NCBI RefSeq assembly: GCF_015476235.1
Contig: NZ_CP064338.1
Span: forward strand, 1,426,001 to 1,490,000
From: Caldimonas thermodepolymerans
GTDB lineage: Bacteria > Pseudomonadota > Gammaproteobacteria > Burkholderiales > Burkholderiaceae_C
DNA length: 64,000 nucleotides
Direction: 5' to 3'
The position numbers and the translations under genes are program-made. Below the pieces are notes generated by a model. That model saw only the letters and a list, made by a program, of their open reading frames with translations, did no database searches and was not told the origin of the DNA. Positions 30,062-38,909 of this stretch are shown in pieces (position 1 is the first letter of the stretch; each line of letters begins with the position of its first letter).

Positions 30062-30139
30062 TCTGCCCGGGTGCGGCCGCGCTGGCCCCGGGGCGAGTGT
30101 CCCGACGCCAGGCCCGCCGTGGGCCGCACTTTTTCCCGC

Positions 30140-30865
30140 ATGACCGCCGATCCGACCCGCTTCATCCTGCTCCACACCAGCCATCCCGGCAACGTCGGCG
30201 CCGTCGCCCGGGCGATGAAGGTGATGGGGTTCTCCGACCTGGTGCTGGTGGCGCCGCGCCACGCGGACGTGCTGGTGCAGGAGGAGGCCGTGGCCATGGC
30301 CAGCGGCGCGGCGGACATCCTGGTGCGCGCCCGCGTGGTGGGGACGCTGGCCGAGGCGCTGGACGGCGTCACCTACGCCTGCGCCACCGCGATGACGCCG
30401 CGCGACTTCGGCCCGCCGACCCACGCGCCGCGCGAGCTGTTCGCGGGCTTGGCGGGCAGCCGTCACCGCGTGGGCTTCGTGTTCGGCTCCGAGCGCTACG
30501 GCATGAGCAACGAGGACGTCTATCGCTGCCACGCGACGCTTTCCATCCCGACCAACCCGGCTTACGGTTCGCTGAACCTGTCGCAGGCGGTGCAGGTGAT
30601 CGCCTATGAATGGCGCCAGGCGCTGGGCGGCTACGGGGCGCCGGCGCGCGCGCCCGATCCGGCGCTGGCCAGCGCGCAGGCGGTTCAGGGGCTGCTGGCG
30701 CACTGGGAGCAGGCGCTGGTGGAGATCGGCTTCCTCGATCCGGCGGCGCCGAAGAAGCTGGTGCCGCGGCTGAACCAGCTGTTCAACCGCGCCCAGGTGA
30801 CCGAGGAGGAGGTCCACCTGCTGCGCGGCATCGCCAAGGCCATGCAGCAGGCCGCCCGCAAGTAA
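30140..30865 (+). CDS. trmJ: tRNA (cytidine/uridine-2'-O-)-methyltransferase TrmJ
   Basis: A 241-residue SPOUT methyltransferase that 2'-O-methylates residue 32 of tRNA. The N-terminus has [20 protein letters not shown] (about 13-32), and the trefoil-knot SAM site shows [14 protein letters not shown] (about 115-128) and [19 protein letters not shown] (about 138-156). A C-terminal helical extension (about 185-241) is typical of TrmJ. The ATG at 30140 is chosen over an upstream ATG because conservation begins there. cysE follows in the same direction. Confidence 0.94.
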   Translation: MTADPTRFILLHTSHPGNVGAVARAMKVMGFSDLVLVAPRHADVLVQEEAVAMASGAADILVRARVVGTLAEALDGVTYACATAMTPRDFGPPTHAPRELFAGLAGSRHRVGFVFGSERYGMSNEDVYRCHATLSIPTNPAYGSLNLSQAVQVIAYEWRQALGGYGAPARAPDPALASAQAVQGLLAHWEQALVEIGFLDPAAPKKLVPRLNQLFNRAQVTEEEVHLLRGIAKAMQQAARK

Positions 30866-30882
30866 GGCTTGCGGCGCGCCGT

Positions 30883-30888
30883 TACACT
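30883..30888 (+). promoter_or_regulatory. -10-like box for cysE
   Basis: TACACT in the 57-base gap between trmJ and cysE, 34 bases before the cysE ATG. No good -35 seen. Confidence 0.35.
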
Positions 30889-30922
30889 GCCCGCTTTTCC
30901 AACCGCCCTGGAGCCCTGCTGC

Positions 30923-31678
30923 ATGTTCCGGCACCTGCGAGAAGACGTCGCCTGCATCCTGGAGCGCGATCCTGCGGCGCGCACGACCTGGGAGGTGCTG
31001 ACCTGTTACCCCGGCCTGCACGCGCTGGTGATGCACCGCTGGGCGCACTGGTGCTGGACCCACGGCCTGCGCTGGCTGGGGCGCTTCATCTCGCATGTCA
31101 GCCGCTTCCTCACGGGCATCGAGATCCACCCGGGCGCGCGCATCGGCCGGCGCGTGTTCATCGACCACGGCATGGGCGTGGTGATCGGCGAGACCGCCGA
31201 GGTGGGCGACGACTGCACCATCTACCAGGGCGTCACGCTGGGCGGCACCTCGCTGAACCGGGGCGCCAAGCGGCATCCGACGCTGGGACGCGGCGTGATC
31301 GTCGGCGCCAACGCGCAGGTGCTGGGTGCCTTCACGGTGGGCGACGGCGCGCGCATCGGCTCCAACGCGGTGGTGGTCAAGGAGGTGCCGCCGGGGGCGA
31401 CCGCGGTCGGCAACCCCGCGCGCATCATCCAGAAGGACAGCGACGCGCAGCGCGAGGCGGCCGCCGCGCGCATGGGCTTCTCGGCCTACGGGGTGACGCA
31501 GAGCGACGACCCGGTCTCGCAGGCGATCCGCGGGCTGGTCGACAACGCGGCCAGCCAGGAGCACCAGATCGCGCTGTTGTGGCAGGCGGTCGAGCGGCTG
31601 TCGCAGGGCACGGTGCCGACCGAGGCCCACACCACCGAGCAGTTCGACCCCGAGCCGTTGAACCGGCTGGTCAGGTAG
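30923..31678 (+). CDS. cysE: Serine O-acetyltransferase
   Basis: A 251-residue enzyme acetylating L-serine to O-acetylserine for cysteine synthesis. The N-terminal helices ([20 protein letters not shown]) precede a left-handed beta-helix of hexapeptide repeats (about 70-175). The active-site histidine lies in [17 protein letters not shown], and YQGVTLGG and KRHPTLG are typical. It is shorter at the N-terminus than E. coli CysE, as in the compact betaproteobacterial/plant-like type. The last 8 bases overlap the convergent mogA gene. Confidence 0.95.
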   Translation: MFRHLREDVACILERDPAARTTWEVLTCYPGLHALVMHRWAHWCWTHGLRWLGRFISHVSRFLTGIEIHPGARIGRRVFIDHGMGVVIGETAEVGDDCTIYQGVTLGGTSLNRGAKRHPTLGRGVIVGANAQVLGAFTVGDGARIGSNAVVVKEVPPGATAVGNPARIIQKDSDAQREAAAARMGFSAYGVTQSDDPVSQAIRGLVDNAASQEHQIALLWQAVERLSQGTVPTEAHTTEQFDPEPLNRLVR

Positions 31679-32273
31679 CGGTGCGCGGCGGGCGCTGCGC
31701 AGACTTGGGTCGGAACGCCTTGCAGACCGACTCGTCGGTCTCGATGTAGGGGCCGCCGATCAGGTCGATGCAGTAGGGCACGGCGGCGAAGATGCCGTGC
31801 ACCACCGGGTTGCCGTCGGCGTCCTTCAGGCCCTCGAGGGTTTCCGCGATCGACTTGGGCTGGCCGGGCAGGTTGATGATCAGCGCGCGGCCGCGGATCA
31901 CGGCGACCTGGCGCGACAGGATCGCGGTGGGCACGAACTGCAGGCTGATCTGGCGCATCTGCTCGCCGAAGCCGGGCATGACCTTGTCGGCCACCGCCAG
32001 CGTCGCCTCGGGCGTGACGTCGCGCGGCGCCGGGCCGGTGCCGCCGGTAGTCAGCACCAGGTCGCAGCGGGCCTGGTCGACCAGCTCGCGCAGCGTCGCG
32101 CTGATGCGCTCCTGCTCGTCCGGCACCAGCCGGGTCTCCCAGTGGATCGGGTTGCGCACGGCGCGGCCCAGCCAGTCCTGGAGGGCGGGGATGCCCTTGT
32201 CCTCGTAGACACCGCTGGAGGCGCGGTCGCTGATCGAGACCACGCCGATGCGCACGGGGTCGAAGTCACTCAT
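31671..32273 (-). CDS. mogA: Molybdopterin adenylyltransferase
   Basis: A 200-residue enzyme that adenylylates molybdopterin before molybdate insertion. [19 protein letters not shown] (about 8-26), [20 protein letters not shown] (about 72-91, the MoCF_biosynth signature) and [15 protein letters not shown] (about 132) are diagnostic. The C-terminus is a short extension. It starts 8 bases inside darP's end, so the two are coupled. The cofactor it helps make is required by the nitrate reductase in this window. Confidence 0.94.
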   Translation of the reverse strand: MSDFDPVRIGVVSISDRASSGVYEDKGIPALQDWLGRAVRNPIHWETRLVPDEQERISATLRELVDQARCDLVLTTGGTGPAPRDVTPEATLAVADKVMPGFGEQMRQISLQFVPTAILSRQVAVIRGRALIINLPGQPKSIAETLEGLKDADGNPVVHGIFAAVPYCIDLIGGPYIETDESVCKAFRPKSAQRPPRTAT

Positions 32274-32805
32274 CCTGAGGCTCCTGAAGCAATGGCTTGA
32301 TGAACTGGAACAGCTCGCGGTAGGCGCGCCCGTTGCGCTGCTCGGGCGAGGCGGCGGCGTCCTTGCGCGCCGCGCGCACCAGGCTGCGCAGCTGCTGCAC
32401 GTCGCAGCCCGGGTGCTCGGCGATCCAGCGCGTCACCGCGTCGTCGCTGGCGATCAGCTCGGCCCGCCAGTGCTCGGCCTGGTGCAGCACCAGCGTGTCC
32501 ATCGCATGGCCCAGGCGCATCTCGGCGATGGCCTCGCGGATCGGCTCCGGGTCGACGCGGCGCATCAGCTTGCCGATGTACTGCATCTGGCGGCGGCGCC
32601 CCTCGTGCGAGCGGGTGCGATGGTACTCGCGCAGCGCGTCGCGCAGGCTCTCGGGCAGCTCCAGCCGTTCGAGGCGCTCGTCGGGCATCTCGGCGAGGGC
32701 CTCGCCGAGCGCCTGCAGCTCGTGCATTTCCTTCTTGCGCTGGGTCTTGCTCGGCCGCGCGTCGCGGCCGTCGTCGTCGAAATCGTCGGTGAGGTCGGAT
32801 GACAT
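32266..32805 (-). CDS. darP: Ribosome-associated protein DarP (YjgA, DUF615)
   Basis: A 179-residue helical protein of the DUF615 family; E. coli DarP/YjgA associates with late 50S assembly intermediates. The family core is visible: SKTQRKKEMHELQALGEAL (about 19-37), MQYIGKLMRRVD and a C-terminal helix ending ELFQFIKPLL. A short acidic start (DLTDDFDDDG) precedes. The ATG at 32805 is preferred; upstream frame is antisense-like. It is divergent from pmbA, a pairing widely conserved in proteobacteria. Confidence 0.93.
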   Translation of the reverse strand: MSSDLTDDFDDDGRDARPSKTQRKKEMHELQALGEALAEMPDERLERLELPESLRDALREYHRTRSHEGRRRQMQYIGKLMRRVDPEPIREAIAEMRLGHAMDTLVLHQAEHWRAELIASDDAVTRWIAEHPGCDVQQLRSLVRAARKDAAASPEQRNGRAYRELFQFIKPLLQEPQDE

Positions 32806-33010
32806 GGGAGGCAACGGGTCGCCGTCTGGCGTACAGGTCCCCTGGGCGACTTCGGCGGGCGCGGCGCGGCCGGGGAGCGCAGCCGTCGGGCTGGTGCGGG
32901 CCGACAGGCCGCGACATTGTTGCACAGCGCCACCGCGGCACCGCCCGGCCATGCCCCTGCATGCGGCGGCGCCGTGGCACGCTGCGGCGCCTTGCCATCG
33001 GGCAGGCCAG

Positions 33011-33016
33011 TATCAT
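33011..33016 (+). promoter_or_regulatory. -10-like box for pmbA
   Basis: TATCAT 38 bases before the pmbA ATG in the 249-base divergent spacer with darP; nothing else stands out in that spacer. Confidence 0.35.
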
Positions 33017-33054
33017 AGGTCCGCACTCCGGACCCACCAGATCGACACCCGTAC

Positions 33055-34437
33055 ATGCCCCACACTTCCAGTTCCACGCCCGCACAGGGATTCGCCTACA
33101 CGCAGGACCAGTTCCGCGAACTCGTCGAGGAGGCGCTGGCGTGCGCCCGCCGGCTCGGCGCCAGCGATGCCGCCGTGGAGGTTTCCGAAGGGGCGGGGCT
33201 GTCGGTCTCGGTGCGCAAGGGCGACATCGAGAACGTCGAGCGCAACCGCGACAAGTCGCTCGGCGTGACGGTCTACATCGGCCAGCGGCGTGGCAACGCC
33301 AGCACCTCGGACTTCTCGCGCGCGGCGCTGGAGCAGACGGTGCAGGCCGCCTACGACATCGCGCGCTTCACCGCCGAGGACCCGGCCGCCGGCCTGCCCG
33401 ACGAGCAGGACCTGGCGCTGGGCGAGGCCGCCACGCGCGACCTGGACCTGTTCCACCCCTGGGCCATCGAGGCCGCCGAAGCCGCCGAGCTGGCGATGCG
33501 CTGCGAGGCTGCGGCGCTGCAGACCGATGCGCGCATCACCAACTCCGAGGGTGCCGCGGTGTCGGCCCAGCAGTCGCACTTCTTCGCCGGCAACACGCGC
33601 GGCTTCCGCGGCGGCTATGCCAGCTCGCGCCATTCGCTGTCGGTGGCGCCGATCGCCGGGCGCGGCGACGACATGCAGCGCGACGCCTGGTACACCTCGA
33701 TGCGCGACCCGCGCGACCTGGCCTCGCCCGAGGCGGTCGGCCGCTATGCCGCCGAGCGGGCGCTGTCGCGGCTGAAGTCGCGCAAGATCCCCACCTGCAC
33801 CTGCCCGGTGCTGTTCGAGGCGCCGCTGGCCGCGGGCCTGCTCGGCAGCTTCGTGCAGGCCACCAGCGGCGGCGCGCTGTACCGCAAGGCCACCTTCCTG
33901 GCCGACAGCCTGGGCCAGCAGGTGTTCCCCGAGCATGTCGACATCCACGAGGACCCGCACCTGCCCAAGGGCAAGGGCAGCGCGCCGTTCGACGACGAAG
34001 GCGTGGTCACGCGCGCGCGCGACGTGGTGCGCGCCGGCCGGGTCGAGGGCTATTTCCTGTCCAGCTACTCGGCGCGCAAGCTGGGCATGCGCACCACCGG
34101 CCATGCGGGCGGCTCGCAGAACCTGTTCCTGACCAGCCGCCTGACCCGGCCCGAGGACGACCTGCCGGCCATGCTGCGCAAGCTGGGCCGGGGCCTGCTG
34201 GTGATCGAGCTGATGGGGCAGGGCGTCAACTACGTGACCGGCGACTATTCGCGCGGCGCGGCGGGGTTCTGGGTCGAGGACGGCCAGATCGCCTACCCGG
34301 TGCACGAGATCACCATCGCCGGCAACCTGCGCGAGATGTTCCGCCAGATCGTCGCGATCGGCGCGGACGCCTACACGCTCGGCTCCAAGACCACCGGCTC
34401 GGTGCTGGTCGAGCAGATGAAGGTGGCCGGCAGCTGA
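33055..34437 (+). CDS. pmbA: Metalloprotease PmbA (TldE)
   Basis: A 460-residue subunit of the TldD/TldE protease, which matures peptides such as microcin B17 and helps degrade the CcdA antitoxin. In the family TldD carries the zinc site and TldE lacks it. The sequence has the expected start (AAVEVSEGAGLSVSVRKGDIENVE) and C-terminal glycine-rich region (GVNYVTGDYSRGAAGFWVEDG) with VHEITIAGNLREM. TldD itself is not in the window. Confidence 0.94.
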   Translation: MPHTSSSTPAQGFAYTQDQFRELVEEALACARRLGASDAAVEVSEGAGLSVSVRKGDIENVERNRDKSLGVTVYIGQRRGNASTSDFSRAALEQTVQAAYDIARFTAEDPAAGLPDEQDLALGEAATRDLDLFHPWAIEAAEAAELAMRCEAAALQTDARITNSEGAAVSAQQSHFFAGNTRGFRGGYASSRHSLSVAPIAGRGDDMQRDAWYTSMRDPRDLASPEAVGRYAAERALSRLKSRKIPTCTCPVLFEAPLAAGLLGSFVQATSGGALYRKATFLADSLGQQVFPEHVDIHEDPHLPKGKGSAPFDDEGVVTRARDVVRAGRVEGYFLSSYSARKLGMRTTGHAGGSQNLFLTSRLTRPEDDLPAMLRKLGRGLLVIELMGQGVNYVTGDYSRGAAGFWVEDGQIAYPVHEITIAGNLREMFRQIVAIGADAYTLGSKTTGSVLVEQMKVAGS

Positions 34438-34599
34438 GCCTTTTCCCGTTCCCGCGACCGCCTGTGCGTACATCGAACCCGCAGGGGTGGCATGCGGACA
34501 ATCCACAAGACCACGCCGAGCCGGCGCCGGGGAGAATCGGTGACTCTCCCGCGTCCTTGCAAGCGCGGCGAAGCCCTGAACACATTGGAGACCACAGTG

Positions 34600-35682
34600 A
34601 TGGAACGTCGATCTTTTCTACGCAACACGGGCCTGGCCGGCGTGCTTGCCGCCGGGGCGGCTCCGGCGGTCGTGCACGCGCAGGCCAACGTGCGCTGGCG
34701 CCTGGCGTCCAGCTTCCCCAAGTCGCTCGACTCGCTGTACGGCGGGGCCGAGACGCTGGCGAAGAAGGTCGCCGACATGACCGGTGGCAAGTTCCAGATC
34801 TCGGTCCATGCCGCGGGCGAGCTGGTGCCGGCGCTGGGCATCGTCGACGCGCTGCAGAACAACACCATCGAGGCCGGCCACACGGTGGCCTACTACTACT
34901 TCGGCAAGGATGACGCCTGGGCGCTGGGCGCGGGCATCCCGTTCGGCCTGAACTCGCGCCAGATGACGGCGTGGATGTACGACGGCAACGGCCTGAAGCT
35001 GATGCGCGAGTTCTACTCGAACTACAACATCATCAACTTCCCGGGCGGCAACACGGGCGCCCAGATGGCCGGCTGGTTCCGCAAGGAAATCAAGTCCGTC
35101 AACGACCTCAAGGGCCTGAAGTTCCGCATCGGCGGCTTCGCCGGCCGCGTGATGGAACGCCTGGGCGTCGTGCCGCAGAACCTGCCGGCCGGCGAGGTCT
35201 ACCAGGCGCTGGAGAAGGGCACGATCGACGCGGCCGAGTTCGTCGGCCCGTACGACGACCTGCGCCTGGGCCTGTACAAGGTGGCGCCGAACTACTACTA
35301 CCCCGGTTGGTGGGAAGGCGGCCCGCAGGTCGACTTCTACATCAGCCAGAAGGCCTACGACTCGCTGTCGAGCGAGTACAAGGCCGTGCTGGAAGCCGCC
35401 GCGGCGCTGGTGCACTCCGAGATCCAGGCCAAGTACGACGCCCGCAACCCGGAAGCGCTCAAGCAGCTGGTGGCCCAGAAGGTCAAGCTGGTGTCCTTCC
35501 CGAAGTCGGTGATGGACCAGGGCTTCAAAGTCTGCCAGGACCTCTATGCCGAGCTGTCGGCCAAGAACCCGGCCTGGAAGAAGATCTACGGCGACCTGGA
35601 GAAATTCCGCCGCGACCTGTACCTCTGGTGGCGCTTCAACGAGGCCCAGTACGACCGCTACATGCAGGGCGTCAAGCTCTGA
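34600..35682 (+). CDS. TRAP transporter substrate-binding protein, TakP-like
   Basis: A 360-residue periplasmic receptor of the DctP family. RRSFLRNTGLAG and a hydrophobic run form a Tat-like signal (cleavage near VHAQA). The mature part carries WRLASSFPKSLD, GELVPALGIVDAL, FPGGNTGAQMAGWFR, GFAGRVMERLGVVPQ and YYYPGWWEGGPQVDFY, very close to Rhodobacter TakP, a dimeric 2-oxoacid (pyruvate/oxobutyrate) binder. Start ATG 34600 has GGAG about 9 bases upstream. A strong terminator follows. Its likely permease partners are 6 kb away on the other strand at 42044-44403. Confidence 0.92.
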   Translation: MERRSFLRNTGLAGVLAAGAAPAVVHAQANVRWRLASSFPKSLDSLYGGAETLAKKVADMTGGKFQISVHAAGELVPALGIVDALQNNTIEAGHTVAYYYFGKDDAWALGAGIPFGLNSRQMTAWMYDGNGLKLMREFYSNYNIINFPGGNTGAQMAGWFRKEIKSVNDLKGLKFRIGGFAGRVMERLGVVPQNLPAGEVYQALEKGTIDAAEFVGPYDDLRLGLYKVAPNYYYPGWWEGGPQVDFYISQKAYDSLSSEYKAVLEAAAALVHSEIQAKYDARNPEALKQLVAQKVKLVSFPKSVMDQGFKVCQDLYAELSAKNPAWKKIYGDLEKFRRDLYLWWRFNEAQYDRYMQGVKL

Positions 35683-35716
35683 CCGCCGCAGGTCCCGGCC
35701 TGCGAGCCACCAAGGA

Positions 35717-35742
35717 AAAGCCCCGCGTCGCGGGGCTTTTTT
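35717..35742. terminator. Terminator after the TRAP binding protein
   Basis: AAGCCCCG and CGGGGCTT arms around a short loop with an A-run before and a T-run after, so it can terminate both the TRAP gene and the convergent MarR gene at 35754. Confidence 0.9.
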
Positions 35743-35753
35743 GTTGCCTGCCT

Positions 35754-36206
35754 TCAGGCGGCCGCACGGGCGGCCAGCAGGCGCCGCAGCAGGCGCTCGA
35801 GCGCCTGCTGGTCCTCCGGGGCAAGCGCGCCGGTCAGCGGGGCCAACGCCTCGCGCCCCTGCGCGTGCAGGCGCCGCACGAGCTTCGTCCCTTCGGGCGT
35901 CAGGAACACGTCGGTGGCGCGGCCGTCGTCCGGATTCGGCGCACGTGCTACCCAGCCCTTCTTTTCCGCCCGGGCCACCAGGCCGGACAGCGTCTGCTTC
36001 TCCAGGCCGAGGTAGTCGGCCAGCTCGGTCATGCGCGGACGCCGGTCCGCGAGGATGCCCAGGAGCCGGACCATGGACAGCGAGAGGTCGTGCTCGGCCC
36101 CCAGCCGGCTGACGACGGCCATCGTGACGAAGGCGCTGGTCACCAGCGCGTCGGCCAGCCCGCCGTCCGGGGCCGAGGCATGGTTGATCGATCGGTGCTT
36201 CTGCAT
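35754..36206 (-). CDS. MarR-family regulator of the RND efflux operon
   Basis: A 150-residue winged-helix regulator. The DNA-binding part (about 50-105) reads MTELADYLGLEKQTLSGLVARAEKKGWV followed by the wing with DGRATDVFLTPEG. It is divergent from a three-gene RND efflux operon with a perfect 14-bp inverted repeat in the 88-base spacer, so it very probably represses both itself and the pump. The effector is unknown. Confidence 0.9.
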   Translation of the reverse strand: MQKHRSINHASAPDGGLADALVTSAFVTMAVVSRLGAEHDLSLSMVRLLGILADRRPRMTELADYLGLEKQTLSGLVARAEKKGWVARAPNPDDGRATDVFLTPEGTKLVRRLHAQGREALAPLTGALAPEDQQALERLLRRLLAARAAA

Positions 36207-36225
36207 GGCGTGGCGATCTTGACAT

Positions 36226-36265
36226 AGTTCGCATTACGAATCAAAAATAGATCGTAATGCGAACT
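36226..36265. promoter_or_regulatory. Perfect 14-bp inverted repeat, probable MarR operator
   Basis: Arms AGTTCGCATTACGA (36226-36239) and TCGTAATGCGAACT (36252-36265) are exact reverse complements separated by 12 bases. A consensus -35 TTGACA (36219-36224) for the RND operon lies directly before the first arm, so the repeat spans the spacer and -10 region. Binding would block transcription both ways. Confidence 0.85.
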
Positions 36266-36294
36266 TTATCGTCGCCTGTCCAGGGAGCATCCCC

Positions 36295-37800
36295 ATGTCA
36301 GCTGCTGTCGTCACGTCGTTTCGCGTGCCGCCTCGCACGGGGCGGGGAGGGGGAGGTCTTCGCGGGCGGATCGCCGCAGGAGTGCTGGTCCTGCTGCTGG
36401 CTGCCTGCGCCGGCACGCCGCCGCAGGGGCCGGCGGCGGTCGATCTGCCCGAAGCCTGGCGCGCGCCGCTGCCGCACGGCGGCTCGGTCACCGCGCTGGC
36501 CGGCTGGTGGCGCGCCTTTGCCGATCCGCGGCTGGCCGCACTGATCGAGCGGGCGCAGGCCGCCAACCCGGACCTGCAGGCTGCTGCCGCCCGCCATCGC
36601 CAGGCGCGTGCCTGGGTCCGCGAAGCGCGTGCCGCCCTGTTGCCCCGGCTGGACGCGAGCGCGACGGCGAGCCGGGGGCGCAATCTCGACAACGTCCCCG
36701 GGGCCTCGGCCCAGTCGGACACCCGGCTCGAGGCCAGCTGGGAGATTGACCTGTTCAGCGCGCGGCGTGCCGCCGCGGACGAACAGGCGGCACAGGCCGA
36801 GGCCACCCGCCACGACTGGCATGCGGCGCGCGTGACGCTGGCGGCCGACGTGGCGGCGGCCTACGTGGACCTGCGGCTGGCCCAGGCGCGCGAGGAGGTG
36901 GCCGAGCTCGACGCGCGGCTCGCGGCCCGGCTGGCCGACTGGGGTCGCCAGCAGCAGGCGGCAGGCCTGGCGTCCGCCAGCGATGTCGCGCGACTGCAGG
37001 CCGAGGCGGCGCAGGCCGCGGCCCGCCGCAGCGTCGAGCATGCCGAGGCTGAAGTGGCCCTGCAGGCGCTGGCCTTGCTGCTCGGGGTGCCGGCGGCCAC
37101 GCTCGCTGCCGAGCTGCAGGCACCGCCCCTGCCGGCCGACGACGGCCTGCCGCGTCGCGCGCTGCCGGAGGTGCCACCCTTTGCGGTGGAGACGCTGCCC
37201 GCGCGGCTGCTCGGCCAGCGGCCGGACGTGGCCGCGGCCCACCAGCGCTGGCTGGCCGCGGTGGCCCGCCAGCGCAGCGTCGATGCCGAGCGCTACCCGC
37301 AGCTGAGCTTCGGCGCGCTGGCGGGACAGGCGCGCGTGAGCGTCGGCGGGCAGACCGCGGTGAGTTCGCTGTGGTCGATCGGCCCCAGCCTGAGCCTGCC
37401 CCTGTTCGACGGCGGGGCCCGCCGCGCGCGCAACGAGGCGGCACTGGCGGCGATCGACGAAGCGGCCGCGACGTTGCAGGCGAAATGGCAGGCCGCGGTG
37501 GCGGAGGTCGAGGAGGCGCTGGAGCGCGTGCAGGCGACCCGCGAGCGACGGCACGCCGCGGCCGGGCAGGCGCAGGCGTGGCAGGGCATCGCGCGGCGCA
37601 CCGAGCGGCAGGCGCAGGCGGGCCTGTCCAGCGGGCCGCAGCGGCTGGCGGCCTGGCGCGACGCGCTGGCCGCGTACGACGAGCAGCTGGCCGCGCAGGC
37701 CGCGCACGCGCAGGCCTGGATCGGCCTGTACCGCAGCCTGGGCGGCGGCTGGCAGGCCGAGGCCGCCGTCGTGGCCGGCGCGGGGGAGGGGCAGCGATGA
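36295..37800 (+). CDS. RND efflux outer-membrane factor (NodT/OprM type)
   Basis: A 501-residue TolC-like lipoprotein forming the outer-membrane channel of a tripartite pump. The signal ends in a lipobox LLLAACAG (Cys about 38). GWWRAFADPRLAALIERA (about 68-85) is the characteristic start of NodT-family OMFs. Two homologous halves of long Ala/Arg/Gln/Glu-rich helices follow (about 85-290 and 300-500). Its stop overlaps the adaptor start (ATGA). Its Ala/Arg-rich helices are long and GC-rich but in frame with the family pattern. Confidence 0.9.
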   Translation: MSAAVVTSFRVPPRTGRGGGGLRGRIAAGVLVLLLAACAGTPPQGPAAVDLPEAWRAPLPHGGSVTALAGWWRAFADPRLAALIERAQAANPDLQAAAARHRQARAWVREARAALLPRLDASATASRGRNLDNVPGASAQSDTRLEASWEIDLFSARRAAADEQAAQAEATRHDWHAARVTLAADVAAAYVDLRLAQAREEVAELDARLAARLADWGRQQQAAGLASASDVARLQAEAAQAAARRSVEHAEAEVALQALALLLGVPAATLAAELQAPPLPADDGLPRRALPEVPPFAVETLPARLLGQRPDVAAAHQRWLAAVARQRSVDAERYPQLSFGALAGQARVSVGGQTAVSSLWSIGPSLSLPLFDGGARRARNEAALAAIDEAAATLQAKWQAAVAEVEEALERVQATRERRHAAAGQAQAWQGIARRTERQAQAGLSSGPQRLAAWRDALAAYDEQLAAQAAHAQAWIGLYRSLGGGWQAEAAVVAGAGEGQR

Positions 37801-38909
37801 AGCGCCGAGCCCTCCTGCTCGTCGCGGGCCTGGTCGTGGCGGCCGTCGCCGGCCTGGGGTGGTGGGCGGCCGGTCGCGAGGCGGCTCCTGCGACCACGTC
37901 CGAGGCCCCGGCGCCGGCCCTGGCGGTGCGGCCCGTGTGGCCCGCGCGCGAGTCCTGGCCCCAGGCCCTGCCGGCGGCGGGCAGCATCGCCGCCTGGGAA
38001 GAAGTCGTCATTGCCCCGGAGATCGGTGGCCTGCGCCTGGCGCAGCTGCACGTGTCGGTCGGCGACCGGGTCCGCAAGGGTCAGCTGCTCGCTCGGCTGA
38101 GCCCCGGCACGCTGGAGGCCGACGTGGCTGCCAGCCGGGCGGCGCTGCATGAAGCCGAGGCGGCCGCGGCCGAGGCCCGCCGTGCCGCCGGGCGCGCGCT
38201 GTCGCTGCAGGGCACCGAGGTGCTGTCCGCGCAGGCTATCGACCAGGCGGTGGCGGCGGCCCAGGCGGCCGAAGCGCGCCTGGCGGCTGCCCGGGCCCGC
38301 GCGCAGGGCGACGCGCTGCGCCTGGCCTACACCCGGGTGCAGGCGCCGGACGACGGCGTGATCAGTGCCCGCCCGGCGGTCGAGGGGGCGCTGGTGCAGG
38401 CCGGCGAGGAACTGATGCGCCTGCAGCGCCACGGCCGCCTCGAATGGCGTGCCGAGCTGCCCGGCCCGGACCTGGCGCAGGTGGAGCCCGGCCAGGCGGC
38501 CCGGGTCCTGGTGGGCGCGCAGGCCGTGTCCGGCCGCGTGCGCCAGGTGGCGCCGCAGGTCGACCTGCAACGCCGTACCGGCATCGTCCACGTCGAGCTC
38601 GATCCGGCCCCCGGGCTGCGCGCCGGCCTGTTCGCGCGCGGCGAGATCCTGGGCGCGCCGCGCCCGGTGCTGACGCTGCCCGACACTGCGCTGCTGCTGC
38701 GCGACGGGCAGGCCTACGTGTTCCGCATCGAGGGCGACACCGTGCGGCAGCAGAAGGTGACGCCGGGCGCACGACGCGGGGACCGTGTCGAGATTCGCGC
38801 CGGGCTGGCGCCGGATGCGGCGGTGGTCGAGTCCGGGGTCGGCTTCCTGGCCGACGGCATGACGGTGCGCGTGGTCGATGCACCACCCTCGTCGAAGGAG
38901 CGGCCATGA
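37797..38909 (+). CDS. RND efflux periplasmic adaptor (membrane fusion protein)
   Basis: A 370-residue HlyD/AcrA-type adaptor. One N-terminal membrane anchor (about 4-22), then the barrel-sandwich (lipoyl) halves EEVVIAPEIGGLRLAQLHVSVG (about 65-86) and YTRVQAPDDGVISARPAVEG (about 178-197) flanking an alpha-hairpin (about 110-170). The beta-barrel and membrane-proximal domains end with SGVGFLADGMTVRVV. No lipobox. Four-base overlaps on both sides couple translation with the outer-membrane factor and the pump. Confidence 0.92.
   Translation: MKRRALLLVAGLVVAAVAGLGWWAAGREAAPATTSEAPAPALAVRPVWPARESWPQALPAAGSIAAWEEVVIAPEIGGLRLAQLHVSVGDRVRKGQLLARLSPGTLEADVAASRAALHEAEAAAAEARRAAGRALSLQGTEVLSAQAIDQAVAAAQAAEARLAAARARAQGDALRLAYTRVQAPDDGVISARPAVEGALVQAGEELMRLQRHGRLEWRAELPGPDLAQVEPGQAARVLVGAQAVSGRVRQVAPQVDLQRRTGIVHVELDPAPGLRAGLFARGEILGAPRPVLTLPDTALLLRDGQAYVFRIEGDTVRQQKVTPGARRGDRVEIRAGLAPDAAVVESGVGFLADGMTVRVVDAPPSSKERP

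Noticed and set aside
26392-30609. A 1405-codon plus-strand open frame opposite mutS and suhB
   Set aside because: Antisense to two well-recognised genes, with low-complexity Gly/Val/Gln/His composition and no motif; typical of stop-poor antisense frames at this GC content.
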